This document shows positions 34,101 through 41,569 of a stretch of 64,000 nt of DNA, one piece after another (position 1 is the first letter of the stretch; every line of letters begins with the position of its first letter). The position numbers and the translations under genes are program-made. Under the pieces are notes generated by a model. The model did not search any database, had not been told where the DNA came from, and saw nothing but the letters and a program-made list of their open reading frames with translations. The stretch is from Ardenticatenales bacterium. GTDB lineage: Bacteria > Chloroflexota > Anaerolineae > Promineifilales > Promineifilaceae. The stretch is from NCBI GenBank assembly GCA_020634575.1, contig JACKBM010000030.1, forward strand, positions 10,666 through 74,665. The letters run 5' to 3'.

Positions 34101-34774
34101 GGCCGGATGAAGATGACGATTACAAGCCGCCGCCACCCCAGCCACCGGCGCTGCGGTTGGACCAGGAAAAAGATGTGATTCGCCGGGCACTGGCTGATGT
34201 CCAGCCCGGTGAGGGGACCCGGGCCAAGGTTGATTTGCAACTGCCCCGTCGTGGCCGTCCTCAGCGGACGCCCGATGCCTCGCCGCCGCCACCAGCGCCC
34301 CGGCAGCAGCCGGAGAACCATTTCCCGGCGCCTGGTGCCGCTGCGCCCACGCTGGCGCCAGCCGCGCCTGTCACGATACAACGCGCGGTAGACCAGGCGG
34401 AAGCGCCGGCCCGCTCGGAGCTGGTACAAACTGAAGTGGGCGCTTTGCCGTCTGACCTCTGGGGTTACCTGGGTGAAAGAGCGCCGATTGACACCCAGGC
34501 GACGCAGCACAGCAGCAATGATTTGATGCGCTTTTTTGATAGGGCGCAACCGGCCGGTCGGGAAATGGGCGACGTCATGCCGCCGCAAATTCAGCGTGCG
34601 GTCGAAATTGATGAAGTCAATACGCGCGTAGAGCAAAGCCCGGCTGATGAGGAGCAGGCGGCGGAAGAGGGGGCAGCCGAGCCCGATATTGAGAAAATAG
34701 CCGAGCAGGTCTACGCTGAGCTAAAGCGGCGCCTGCGTCTGGAGTGGGAACGTGCCCATGGTCGTTTCCGTTGA
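31178..34774 (+). CDS. 1198-aa disordered Pro/Ala-rich protein with ~20 [ILV]QR motifs (eCIS)
   Basis: Almost the whole protein is Pro/Ala/Thr-rich and predicted disordered. About 20 copies of [ILV]QR[QATSV] recur roughly every 50-60 residues, often as IQRQAEP, LQRAESPLVR or IQRAV. A more structured patch lies near residues 330-400 (EDPNVWSRLSNIMRKHQEQ, EAPWLQRAVEDHQERMQR). The last 31 residues form a helix (EKIAEQVYAELKRRLRLEWE) that matches the 59-aa protein. It sits between tube 2 and the LysM baseplate protein. There is no other tape-measure candidate, so it may be a tube-lumen scaffold or cargo organiser; this is inference. Confidence 0.85.
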   Translation: MAGRTNRLLQRVQRHANLSVLFRRAGAPRTAGVASASNVGGPRVRATTLPDFVNGQPAGQLPFGETMPAEMVAPASAYAAPVAQASADEAIQRQIAQAEQFSPVAPAGPAITPPLQRAESPLVRPPGQLPGISTPIAPATPASPPAFAPVTPPVPSAPTAPTPAAAAPTAMPAVAAPIQRTAVQATAAPIQRAESPLVRDPQQLPGLSAPAASVAPASTPATSGPAIQRSPVQPPAAQPPVGQPAVSSPMVTPISEQSLATQPAVPAAPITPAQPAPGPQPRDPAQPPQAAAPVQRQADVAGTPPAAAPPAPSVDAPASAAPYRPDPYNMMPVEDPNATIEDPNVWSRLSNIMRKHQEQPADAPTRRAKPEAPWLQRAVEDHQERMQRTPRRKAPSERSADVQREIERPVQPRGPRRSEFTYLTGQPPGATPPLPGLPGTPAASTPLQRQPEEQPAAPDESPSETPPAVAEGLETAAPLAATPDQAAPPVQRLVEPQQTPTTEGPAAPGAVAAESPATQIQRQAEPESAGPAETEADGLMATPVTSGDASSQDAAAAIAAAESAPAPDAPSPTAAVQRQPAEVAANTPAGEPGLPTPVTGQTVTIQRQAEPGQSALAGSPTVSEPEHTIEPAEQPASPAADVSEQIQRQPDVTAAPPGAAPGVSAAIARAEASPATDMPGVTTPAGPAAPASGLAPAAPSRPEAAAPAASGTPGAVQRTPAPERAASEPNTPVAAPLPPQAAGETTVIARQVAAAPTSGASWPTEQTETAPPATTAALSTAAPLAETPSAEVSDLPVVRATTAPLQRQAEPAGTEPMPAAEQAATTPPIAIQRAVDSPPQPATVAQPEFVNDVPPVLPAAEQAPTTPITAAPMPQVSRQAEVTAPPVGPAPLANQPASPAEPPVAGRPMASPAASPEPTAPHQPTADLSELDTIVQRVPQTPAAPSVAAPPARAEAPADNRPSLESIWPVERIDGPDEDDDYKPPPPQPPALRLDQEKDVIRRALADVQPGEGTRAKVDLQLPRRGRPQRTPDASPPPPAPRQQPENHFPAPGAAAPTLAPAAPVTIQRAVDQAEAPARSELVQTEVGALPSDLWGYLGERAPIDTQATQHSSNDLMRFFDRAQPAGREMGDVMPPQIQRAVEIDEVNTRVEQSPADEEQAAEEGAAEPDIEKIAEQVYAELKRRLRLEWERAHGRFR

Positions 34775-34797
34775 TGCATGAGATCAGGTAAATCGCC

Positions 34798-35475
34798 ATG
34801 CCAATGACAAAAAGCGGTCTCGTCGCGGCGAGAATCTACGAAGTTGATGATAGCGGTAACCCCAAAGGGGGGCTGGCTGTCTCCTTCATGTTCAACCCAA
34901 AAGAATATTCAGTTACACAGCAGAACAGCTACTCCAAAGCGGAGACCGGTGACGCCAACGCCAAAGTTGAGTTGAGCAGCGCCGGCTATCAGAAGCTGAC
35001 GCTGAAACAGCTAGTCTTTGATACGTATGATTTGGGCACCGATGTGACGTTGATCACCAAGTTGCTCTGGGACCTGATGAAGCCGGTGCCGCCCGAGGGT
35101 GGCGGCGACGACGCCAAACCCACGGCCCGTTACGTCGCTTTTGAATGGGGCTCGTTCCGCTTTGTCTCGGTTATCACCAGCGTTACCCAGAACTTCACCC
35201 TGTTCACCCAGGAGGGTGTGCCGGTGCGGGCGATGGTGGATGTCAGTTTTGAGCAGTTCACCAACCGGGATAACTGGCCTGGCCAGAACCCGACCTCCGG
35301 CGGCGGGCCACTGGAGCGTGTCTGGCGCGTAAAAGCCGGCGACCGGCTGGATTACATCTCCGCTGATGTCTACGGCGATGCGACGCTCTGGCGCAATATT
35401 GCGGAATACAACAAAATTGAAGATCCGTTCCGGCTACGGCCGGGCAGTGAGTTAAGTATTCCGCCACAGGATTGA
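34798..35475 (+). CDS. LysM-domain baseplate hub protein (Afp7/Pvc7-like)
   Basis: A 225-aa protein. Residues ~8-165 match the CIS tube/LysM adaptor family (FMFNPKEYSVTQQNSYSK, FDTYDLGTDVTLITKLLWDLM, ARYVAFEWGSFRFVSVITSVTQNF). Residues ~175-223 are a LysM domain (WRVKAGDRLDYISADVYGDA, WRNIAEYNKI, LRPGSELSIP). In related particles it joins the tube to the spike. It is followed after 9 nt by the spike gene. Confidence 0.93.
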   Translation: MPMTKSGLVAARIYEVDDSGNPKGGLAVSFMFNPKEYSVTQQNSYSKAETGDANAKVELSSAGYQKLTLKQLVFDTYDLGTDVTLITKLLWDLMKPVPPEGGGDDAKPTARYVAFEWGSFRFVSVITSVTQNFTLFTQEGVPVRAMVDVSFEQFTNRDNWPGQNPTSGGGPLERVWRVKAGDRLDYISADVYGDATLWRNIAEYNKIEDPFRLRPGSELSIPPQD

Positions 35476-35484
35476 TAAGTTTTT

Positions 35485-37239
35485 ATGTCAGAACAAGCGC
35501 AATCTGGCAATCTGGCCAGTCAGTTTGAGATTAAGGTAGCTGGCACGGCGCTGGCGGCGGACCAGGAAGCCAATGTAATGGATGTCCTGGTTGAACAGCA
35601 TACTCATCTGCCTGCCTATTTTCAGATAACGGTATATGACGAAAAATTTGAATATGCTAATGGTAAAAAGGCGTTTGATCTGACGAAAGAGGTCGAAATA
35701 GCCGGTTTCAAGGAAGATGGCAGCCGGGCTGTTCTGGTCAAAGGTGAAATTACGGCCATTGAGCCAATGTTCCAGGAAGGAATGATCGCGCACACGATCA
35801 TTTCCGGTTATGACAAATCGCACCGGCTGTATCGCGAGAGCAAGAGCCAGGCCTTTCTAAATATTAAGGACAGTGACCTGGCCTCGCAGATTGCCAGCAA
35901 TGCGGGTTTGTCGTCTCAAATAGATGCGACGACGACGGTTTACGACCATATCTACCAGGATAACCAGACAGATATTGCTTTTCTGCGGCAACGCGCCTGG
36001 CGCATTGGTTATGAGTGTTTTGTCCAGGACGGTAAACTCTATTTTCGTAAACCACCCTCCAGCGGGAATGCTGCAGCTATGAGCTGGGGGCAGGAGTTGA
36101 TTGAGTTTCGCCCCCGTTTGACGCTGGCTGAACAAGTTGATGAGGTTCAGGTTAAGGGTTGGGACCCACAGAAAAAGGAAGCGATCCTGGGTAAGGCGAC
36201 CAAAGGTACGCTTTACCCGCAGATTGGGGATTCTAAGGTAGGCAGCTGGGCGAGCAGTTTTGGTACCGGCAAACATATATTGGTGGACGTGCCTGTCGTT
36301 TCCCAGGCGGAAGCAGACAAAATTGCCCAGGCGCGGCTGGATGAAATCTCTGGTGCTGAGGTTGAGGCCGAGGGCAAAGCTTTCAGGCGACCCGACATAC
36401 TGGCTGGCGCTTTTGTCGAGATCAAGAACGTTGGCAGTCGCTTCAGCGGCAAATACCTGGTGACCCGGGCGCAGCATCGCCTTAACAAAGAAGGTTTGTA
36501 TACGACCTTTTCCGTGAAGGGGGCCCGCACCGGCCTGATGGCTGATGAAATGCTGCACCAGCGTCCACTCAATCGTTGGCCGGGCGCCGTGGTGGCCATT
36601 GTAACCAACACCGACGATCCGGAAGATTGGGGGCGCGTCAAGGTTAAATACCCCTGGATGACGGATGACGCCGAGAGCTGGTGGGCACGTCTGGCGGGTC
36701 CGGGTGCTGGGCCAGAGGCTGGCTTCATCAATATCCCTGAAGTGGATGATGAGGTGCTGGTCGTCTTTGAACATGGGGATTTTAACCAGCCGATCATCGT
36801 CGGCGGTCTCTGGAACGGCAAAAACGCCATCCCGCCGCCAACGGCCGGCGCTGGTCAGGGTGAAAAGCCCAAGGTGCGTACCTGGCAGACACTCAAGGGC
36901 CATTGGATTGCCATGTATGACAACGCCGATGACAAAATCGAGATAGTAACCGTCAGCGGCCACATCATGGTTTTTGATGACCAGAATAAGATGATCGAAA
37001 TCAATAGCTCTGGTGGCCATAAGATGGTCATTGACGACCAGGGTAAAAAGATCGAGATTACAAGCTCCGGCGGCCATAAGATTGTCCTGGACGATAATGG
37101 TCGCAAAGCGTCGGTAGAGAGTATCGGTGATGTTCAGGTCAAGGCGGCGATGAATATGAAGCTGGAGGCAAGCGCCAACATTGATATTCAGGCCAATGGT
37201 ATGGTGAACATCAAGGGCTCAATGGTGAATATTAATTAG
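35485..37239 (+). CDS. VgrG-like spike / baseplate V protein (Afp8/Pvc8-like)
   Basis: A 584-aa protein. Residues ~15-350 are gp27-like (TNxDDP precedes the next part). The gp5-type OB-fold starts near RWPGAVVAIVTNTDDPEDWG and continues VKVKYPWMTDD, GFINIPEVDDEVLVVFEHGD, PIIVGGLWNG. The C-terminus is a beta-helical needle with three imperfect GH(I/K)xVxDDQ repeats (residues ~490-545) and ends ANGMVNIKGSMVNIN. No PAAR gene was found in the locus, so the needle may be tipless or capped by something else. Confidence 0.95.
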   Translation: MSEQAQSGNLASQFEIKVAGTALAADQEANVMDVLVEQHTHLPAYFQITVYDEKFEYANGKKAFDLTKEVEIAGFKEDGSRAVLVKGEITAIEPMFQEGMIAHTIISGYDKSHRLYRESKSQAFLNIKDSDLASQIASNAGLSSQIDATTTVYDHIYQDNQTDIAFLRQRAWRIGYECFVQDGKLYFRKPPSSGNAAAMSWGQELIEFRPRLTLAEQVDEVQVKGWDPQKKEAILGKATKGTLYPQIGDSKVGSWASSFGTGKHILVDVPVVSQAEADKIAQARLDEISGAEVEAEGKAFRRPDILAGAFVEIKNVGSRFSGKYLVTRAQHRLNKEGLYTTFSVKGARTGLMADEMLHQRPLNRWPGAVVAIVTNTDDPEDWGRVKVKYPWMTDDAESWWARLAGPGAGPEAGFINIPEVDDEVLVVFEHGDFNQPIIVGGLWNGKNAIPPPTAGAGQGEKPKVRTWQTLKGHWIAMYDNADDKIEIVTVSGHIMVFDDQNKMIEINSSGGHKMVIDDQGKKIEITSSGGHKIVLDDNGRKASVESIGDVQVKAAMNMKLEASANIDIQANGMVNIKGSMVNIN

Positions 37240-37274
37240 CTAATAGCTGATAGCTAATAGCTGAAGGAACTTTC

Positions 37275-37670
37275 ATGCCAAAAGATATTGTTGGTCGCGG
37301 TTGGACATTTCCGCCCAAAATTGGCCCGCAGGGTGGGATTTCTCTGACCAGCGAACGCAGCGAAATTGATCAGGCAATCTATATCATTTTGACAACCTCG
37401 CCGGGTGAACGGGTGATGCGGCCCACATTTGGCTGCCGGCTGCATGAGCTGGTTTTTGCCCCCAATGACGCGAACACGGCGTCGCGTGCGGTCACCTTTG
37501 TCGAAGAGGCCCTGGCGATGTGGGAGCCGCGCATCCGTCTGATTGACGTCTTTGCCCGGCCGGATCCCAATGGGCCGGAACGGTTGTCAATTGAAATTCG
37601 CTACGAGATCAAGGCGACGCATGATAAACGCAGCCTTGTCCATCCTTTCTATCTGATTCCCGAGGAGTAA
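37275..37670 (+). CDS. gp25-like baseplate wedge protein (Afp9-like)
   Basis: A 131-aa GPW/gp25-family protein. The conserved EPR motif is present (MWEPRIRL), along with ERVMRPTFGCRLHEL-type core. In T4, P2 and T6SS baseplates this protein seeds sheath polymerisation by imitating the sheath C-terminal fold. It is 6 nt before the gpJ-like gene. Confidence 0.94.
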   Translation: MPKDIVGRGWTFPPKIGPQGGISLTSERSEIDQAIYIILTTSPGERVMRPTFGCRLHELVFAPNDANTASRAVTFVEEALAMWEPRIRLIDVFARPDPNGPERLSIEIRYEIKATHDKRSLVHPFYLIPEE

Positions 37671-37676
37671 CAGCCC

Positions 37677-39680
37677 ATGGCACTACCGGCTCCACGCTTG
37701 GACGACCGCCATTTTCAGGACATTGTCGACGAGGCTAAAAAGCGCATCCCTCATTACTGTGAAGAGTGGACGGATCATAACGTCAGCGATCCGGGCGTCA
37801 CCTTAATCGAGCTGTTTGCCTGGATGACGGACATGATTTTGTACCGTTTGAACCAGGTGCCGGATCGGCATTACATCAAATTTATGGAGATGCTGGGCAT
37901 TCGGCTGCGTGAGCCGGTGCCGGCCCGAGCGCCGGTAACGTTCTGGCTGTCGGCGCCACAAGAGACGAAGGCGTTGATACCGGCCGGTACCGAAGTTGCC
38001 TCCACCCAGACAGAAAACGAAGCCTCCATCGTGTTTACCACTGACGAGAACTTCATCGTCCATCCCGCTGACCTGACGGCAGTCATTACTCGCGTGGCGA
38101 CGCGCGAACCGGGCAAGAAGCAGTACAACACCCATAACCTGCGCCGGCTTGCTTCCGGTTTTGAAGGGTTTGAGATCTATTCACGCGTTCCTCAGATCGA
38201 TGACGCCCTTTATTTCGGCTTCAAAGAGGATATGAGCCATCACCTCATTGGCCTGGATCTCGATTATGACCAGGCCGGCGGCGCCGGTATTGACCCGACA
38301 CTACCTCCCTACACCTGGGAAGCATCCAGTGCCCAGAAAGGGATTCGTTGGGAACCGTGCGAGCTGGAGATGGATACAACCAAAGGCATGAACTCCGCCG
38401 GGCGCATCATGTTGCACCTGCCCCGCATGGCTAAACTCAGTGTCAACGAGGAAAACTATTACTGGATTCGGGCCCGCGTCAAGGACATCACACCGCGTGA
38501 AGAGACGGAAGGGATGGCGCCCTATCAGGTCAGCCCCAAGCTGCGCCAGGCAGCCGTCGCCTCCTGGGGTGGCACCACGATGGCCACCCATCGGCAGCAA
38601 GCCAAGGACGAGTTCCTGGGCCGCAGTGATGGCTCCGCCGGCCAACGTTTTTACCTGCAATCAACGCCGCTGCTGGACCGCAAGCCGGGTGAGCAATTGT
38701 TGGTCCACGTCGAAGGGCGCGGCCGTGAGATCTGGCAGGAGGTCAGGGATTTTGCTGAATCCCGTTCTACAGACAATCATTACATGCTGGACAGCGCCAC
38801 TGGCGAAATCCGTTTTGGCCCGGCTATTCGCCAGCCAGATGGGACCATCAAGCTGTATGGCAACATTCCACCACGGGGCGCCAACCTGATTTTTGAACGG
38901 TACAGCTTTGGCGGCGGGCAGGATGGCAATGTGCAGCGCGGCGTCATCAACACGCTGAAGACCGCCATCCCCTACATCTCCCGCGTCAGTAATCGCCGGC
39001 CGGCCTGGGGCGGCATGGACGCTGAGAGCCTGGAATCGGCGATGATGCGGGCGCCTTTGCTGCTCCGCTCTCGCGACCGGGCAGTGACGGAAAGCGACTT
39101 CGAATTCCTGGCGATGCAGGCGCTGCCGGCCTCCATTGGCCGCGTCAAATGTTTGCAGCCGCGGCCGGCTGACGAAGGCCGGGTGGTGCCGGGCCAGATT
39201 TACGTACTGGTTGTGCCCAAGGTGCCGCGGCCCTCTGATTACCTGGATCCTAATCAGCTGGAACTGAAGAAAGATGATATGGATCTGCTGTCAGCTTTTA
39301 TGGATGAGCGCCGGCTGCTGACGACACGCGTCAGCGTGCGCGAGCCGGCCTACACCTGGGTGGCTGTCAAAGCGATGCTCCGTCCCGCTCCCGGCGCCGA
39401 CCCGCGTGCTCTGGAAAACGAAATCCTGCGTCGTCTCTACGCCTTCCTCAACCCGCTGACCGGTGGGACCGATGGCAAGGGTTGGCCCTTTGGCCGTGAC
39501 CTGTTTGTTTCTGATGTCTATCAATGTTTGCAGGGAACGCCCAATGTACAGTTTATCCGCGGGGTAGAGATGTATGCCGCCCAGCCCGGTGGGGCTGCTG
39601 CCGGCAAGCCGCTGGAGCAGATTGATATTGTGGCGCACGGCGTTGTCGCCTCTGGCTTACATGTCGTTGAGTTCGTGTAG
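37677..39680 (+). CDS. gpJ-like baseplate wedge protein (Afp11-like)
   Basis: A 667-aa putative baseplate assembly protein. Landmarks are EEWTDHNVSDPGVTLIELFAWMTDMILYRLNQVPDRHY-type N-terminus, the mid-region FYLQSTPLLD, GEIRFGPAIRQPDG, and the J-like domain AMMRAPLLLRSRDRAVTESDFEFLA, IGRVKCLQPR. The C-terminal LRPAPGADPRALENEILRRLYAFLNPLTGGTDGKGWPFG is typical. Only one large wedge protein is found (Afp has two). The structural operon ends here at a strong terminator. Confidence 0.94.
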   Translation: MALPAPRLDDRHFQDIVDEAKKRIPHYCEEWTDHNVSDPGVTLIELFAWMTDMILYRLNQVPDRHYIKFMEMLGIRLREPVPARAPVTFWLSAPQETKALIPAGTEVASTQTENEASIVFTTDENFIVHPADLTAVITRVATREPGKKQYNTHNLRRLASGFEGFEIYSRVPQIDDALYFGFKEDMSHHLIGLDLDYDQAGGAGIDPTLPPYTWEASSAQKGIRWEPCELEMDTTKGMNSAGRIMLHLPRMAKLSVNEENYYWIRARVKDITPREETEGMAPYQVSPKLRQAAVASWGGTTMATHRQQAKDEFLGRSDGSAGQRFYLQSTPLLDRKPGEQLLVHVEGRGREIWQEVRDFAESRSTDNHYMLDSATGEIRFGPAIRQPDGTIKLYGNIPPRGANLIFERYSFGGGQDGNVQRGVINTLKTAIPYISRVSNRRPAWGGMDAESLESAMMRAPLLLRSRDRAVTESDFEFLAMQALPASIGRVKCLQPRPADEGRVVPGQIYVLVVPKVPRPSDYLDPNQLELKKDDMDLLSAFMDERRLLTTRVSVREPAYTWVAVKAMLRPAPGADPRALENEILRRLYAFLNPLTGGTDGKGWPFGRDLFVSDVYQCLQGTPNVQFIRGVEMYAAQPGGAAAGKPLEQIDIVAHGVVASGLHVVEFV

Positions 39681-39709
39681 CAAAAACCCGGATATTATCG
39701 AGGAATCAG

Positions 39710-39757
39710 AACAGCATCTGTCTGCCGCTGTGCCGGCGGACAGATGCTGTTATTTTT
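39710..39757 (+). terminator. Rho-independent terminator closing the eCIS structural operon
   Basis: A perfect 13-bp stem (39710-39722 with 39739-39751) with an inner TGCCG/CGGCG-type pairing, followed by ATTTTTGG. Confidence 0.9.
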
Positions 39758-39776
39758 GGCAAATTGCCGGCGTAAC

Positions 39777-39805
39777 TGCGGTAAACGTCATTCGTTGTAT
39801 ATAAT
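39777..39805 (+). promoter_or_regulatory. Candidate promoter for the kinase genes
   Basis: TATAAT at 39800-39805, preceded by TTGTA, lies 39 nt before the first kinase ATG. No good -35 hexamer is seen at 17 bp spacing, so the site may need an activator. Confidence 0.35.
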
Positions 39806-39843
39806 GTAAGCACGAAACCACCGGAACCAGGCGGGCCAAAGCA

Positions 39844-41478
39844 ATGTTGCCAGACAGGATAGCACATTACGAAATCAAAGAGAAAGCTGGTGAAGGGGGA
39901 ATGGCGCGTGTCTACAAGGCGTATGACACTCATTATCGGCGCGATGTGGCTATCAAGATCATGTTGCGGCGCCATCTGGATAATGCCAATTTGCGCGTTC
40001 GTTTCAACCGGGAAGCGCAGACCATTGCCAAATTGAGCCATCCCACCATCGTGCCTCTGTACGATTATGGGGAATTTGGTGCAGAACGGCTGCCTTTTCT
40101 GGTGATGGGCTATATGCCCCGTGGCTCTTTAAAAGATCGCATCAAGGGACCGATGCAGGTGAATGAGGTCCTGAAAGTGATGCAGCGAATCGGCCGGGCG
40201 CTGGATTATGCCCATAGCCTGGATGTTATTCATCGTGATATCAAGCCGGGCAATATCCTCTACAGCGCTGAAGATCACCCGCACCTGACGGATTTTGGCA
40301 TTGCGTTGCTTAGCCAGGCCGGGGTGGCGGCGATCAATGGCGAAAGCGTGACGGTATTGAGCGGTGACAAGTTGCTGGTCGGTACGCCTCACTATATGTC
40401 GCCTGAACAGGCTCGCGGTGATGATCTGGATGCGCGCAGCGATGTTTATTCCCTGGGCGTTGTCCTGTTTGAGATGTTGACGGGCAAGCGGCCCTACGAG
40501 GACAAGACACCGCTGACGCCGCTGGCGATCATCATGCGCCATGCCCAGTTCCCGATTCCTAATATCCTGGAGCATAATCCCGGTTTGCCGGAAGGCTACC
40601 GGCAGGTCATCGAAAAGGCGATTGCCAAGGATCGCGAGGATCGCTATGTCTCCGCCACGGAGATGATCGAGGATTTGCGGCAGAAGTCGCGCCCGGCGCA
40701 GCCTGTGGTGGTGCAAGCACCGGCCGGTACAACGCCTCAGCCTCCTGCTACGCCTGCCGCATCCAGCCCGCCCAAACGGCGGACCCCGCTGCTGGCACTT
40801 TTCGGCTTCGTCGGCCTGATTCTGCTGGTCGCCCTGTGTGGTGGCGGTGGCTACATGGCCTATTCCCAGGGCTGGCTGACGACTGACGCGACAGCGACCA
40901 GTTTGCCGGCAACCAGCACGGCGCTACCGGAGCCCACCGAACCGGCTGCCGGCGTAGACGATGAAGCGGTCGAGGCGCCGACGCGCAGTAGTAATGTGGC
41001 GGCCACGGTCGGCGCGAGCGAAGCGAACCCGACCGCCATTCCGGGGACAGATAATCCCAAGGAAACGCCGATTCTGCGGCCGACGTTGGCCATTTTGCCA
41101 ACCGCCACGCAGCCGGTGCAATCTGGTTCGGGCAGCCAGACGCTTTTTCTGCGCAATCTGACGAACTGCAATCCCGGCCAGATCGCTGAGTTTCGCCCAG
41201 GTGACCAGGTCGGTTTTGAATGGCGTTGGACAGACAGTCTGGCGCCGGGTGAATATGTTGAAATTCGGGTCGGACCGGCCGGTCGCGACCCGTTACCCAT
41301 TGTCGGTGGCCAGCTACCGCTGTCACTGGCTAATGGCGAAAACTGGTTCCAGCGTCTGCAAGTGACCAGTTTTTATGTGAGTGGTGTGGTTGAATACGAA
41401 TGGCAGGTGGCCCACATGGCGGCGGATGAATCGATCATCCATTTGTCCGCCCGGGGCTGCCTGAATGTTTTACCCTGA
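39844..41478 (+). CDS. Transmembrane Ser/Thr protein kinase 1 (short form)
   Basis: A 544-aa Hanks-type kinase. The kinase domain (about 1-275) has GEGGMARVYKAYD, VAIKIM (Lys), HRDIKPGNIL and DFGIALL; all key residues are present. A Pro-rich juxtamembrane segment leads to a TM helix (about 315-340, LLALFGFVGLILLVALC), then a TS/EP-rich stalk and a C-terminal Ig-like extracellular domain (LFLRNLTNCNPGQIAEFRPGD, QVTSFYVSGVVEYEWQVAH) with Cys residues that may pair. There is no FHA domain. Its insertion between the eCIS baseplate genes and the FHA-gpI gene suggests a role in controlling the particle. Confidence 0.9.
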   Translation: MLPDRIAHYEIKEKAGEGGMARVYKAYDTHYRRDVAIKIMLRRHLDNANLRVRFNREAQTIAKLSHPTIVPLYDYGEFGAERLPFLVMGYMPRGSLKDRIKGPMQVNEVLKVMQRIGRALDYAHSLDVIHRDIKPGNILYSAEDHPHLTDFGIALLSQAGVAAINGESVTVLSGDKLLVGTPHYMSPEQARGDDLDARSDVYSLGVVLFEMLTGKRPYEDKTPLTPLAIIMRHAQFPIPNILEHNPGLPEGYRQVIEKAIAKDREDRYVSATEMIEDLRQKSRPAQPVVVQAPAGTTPQPPATPAASSPPKRRTPLLALFGFVGLILLVALCGGGGYMAYSQGWLTTDATATSLPATSTALPEPTEPAAGVDDEAVEAPTRSSNVAATVGASEANPTAIPGTDNPKETPILRPTLAILPTATQPVQSGSGSQTLFLRNLTNCNPGQIAEFRPGDQVGFEWRWTDSLAPGEYVEIRVGPAGRDPLPIVGGQLPLSLANGENWFQRLQVTSFYVSGVVEYEWQVAHMAADESIIHLSARGCLNVLP

Positions 41479-41569
41479 TGAGCTGGCCGCCAGCATGGCG
41501 GAATGTCGCCTGGCGGCTCGTTTATCAGGGAGAGCACAGGGGCGACCCTGAATTGTAGGACGATTTTTC

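Noticed and set aside
31178..34774. Several long minus-strand and alternate-frame ORFs over the 1198-aa gene
   Set aside because: They arise from GC-rich Pro/Ala codons lacking stop codons in other frames; the plus-strand frame alone is colinear with the operon and has the repeated QR motif.
41488..41522. Terminator after kinase 1
   Set aside because: Only an ~8-bp CCGCCAG/CTGGCGG pairing with a long loop and no T tract; too weak to call.
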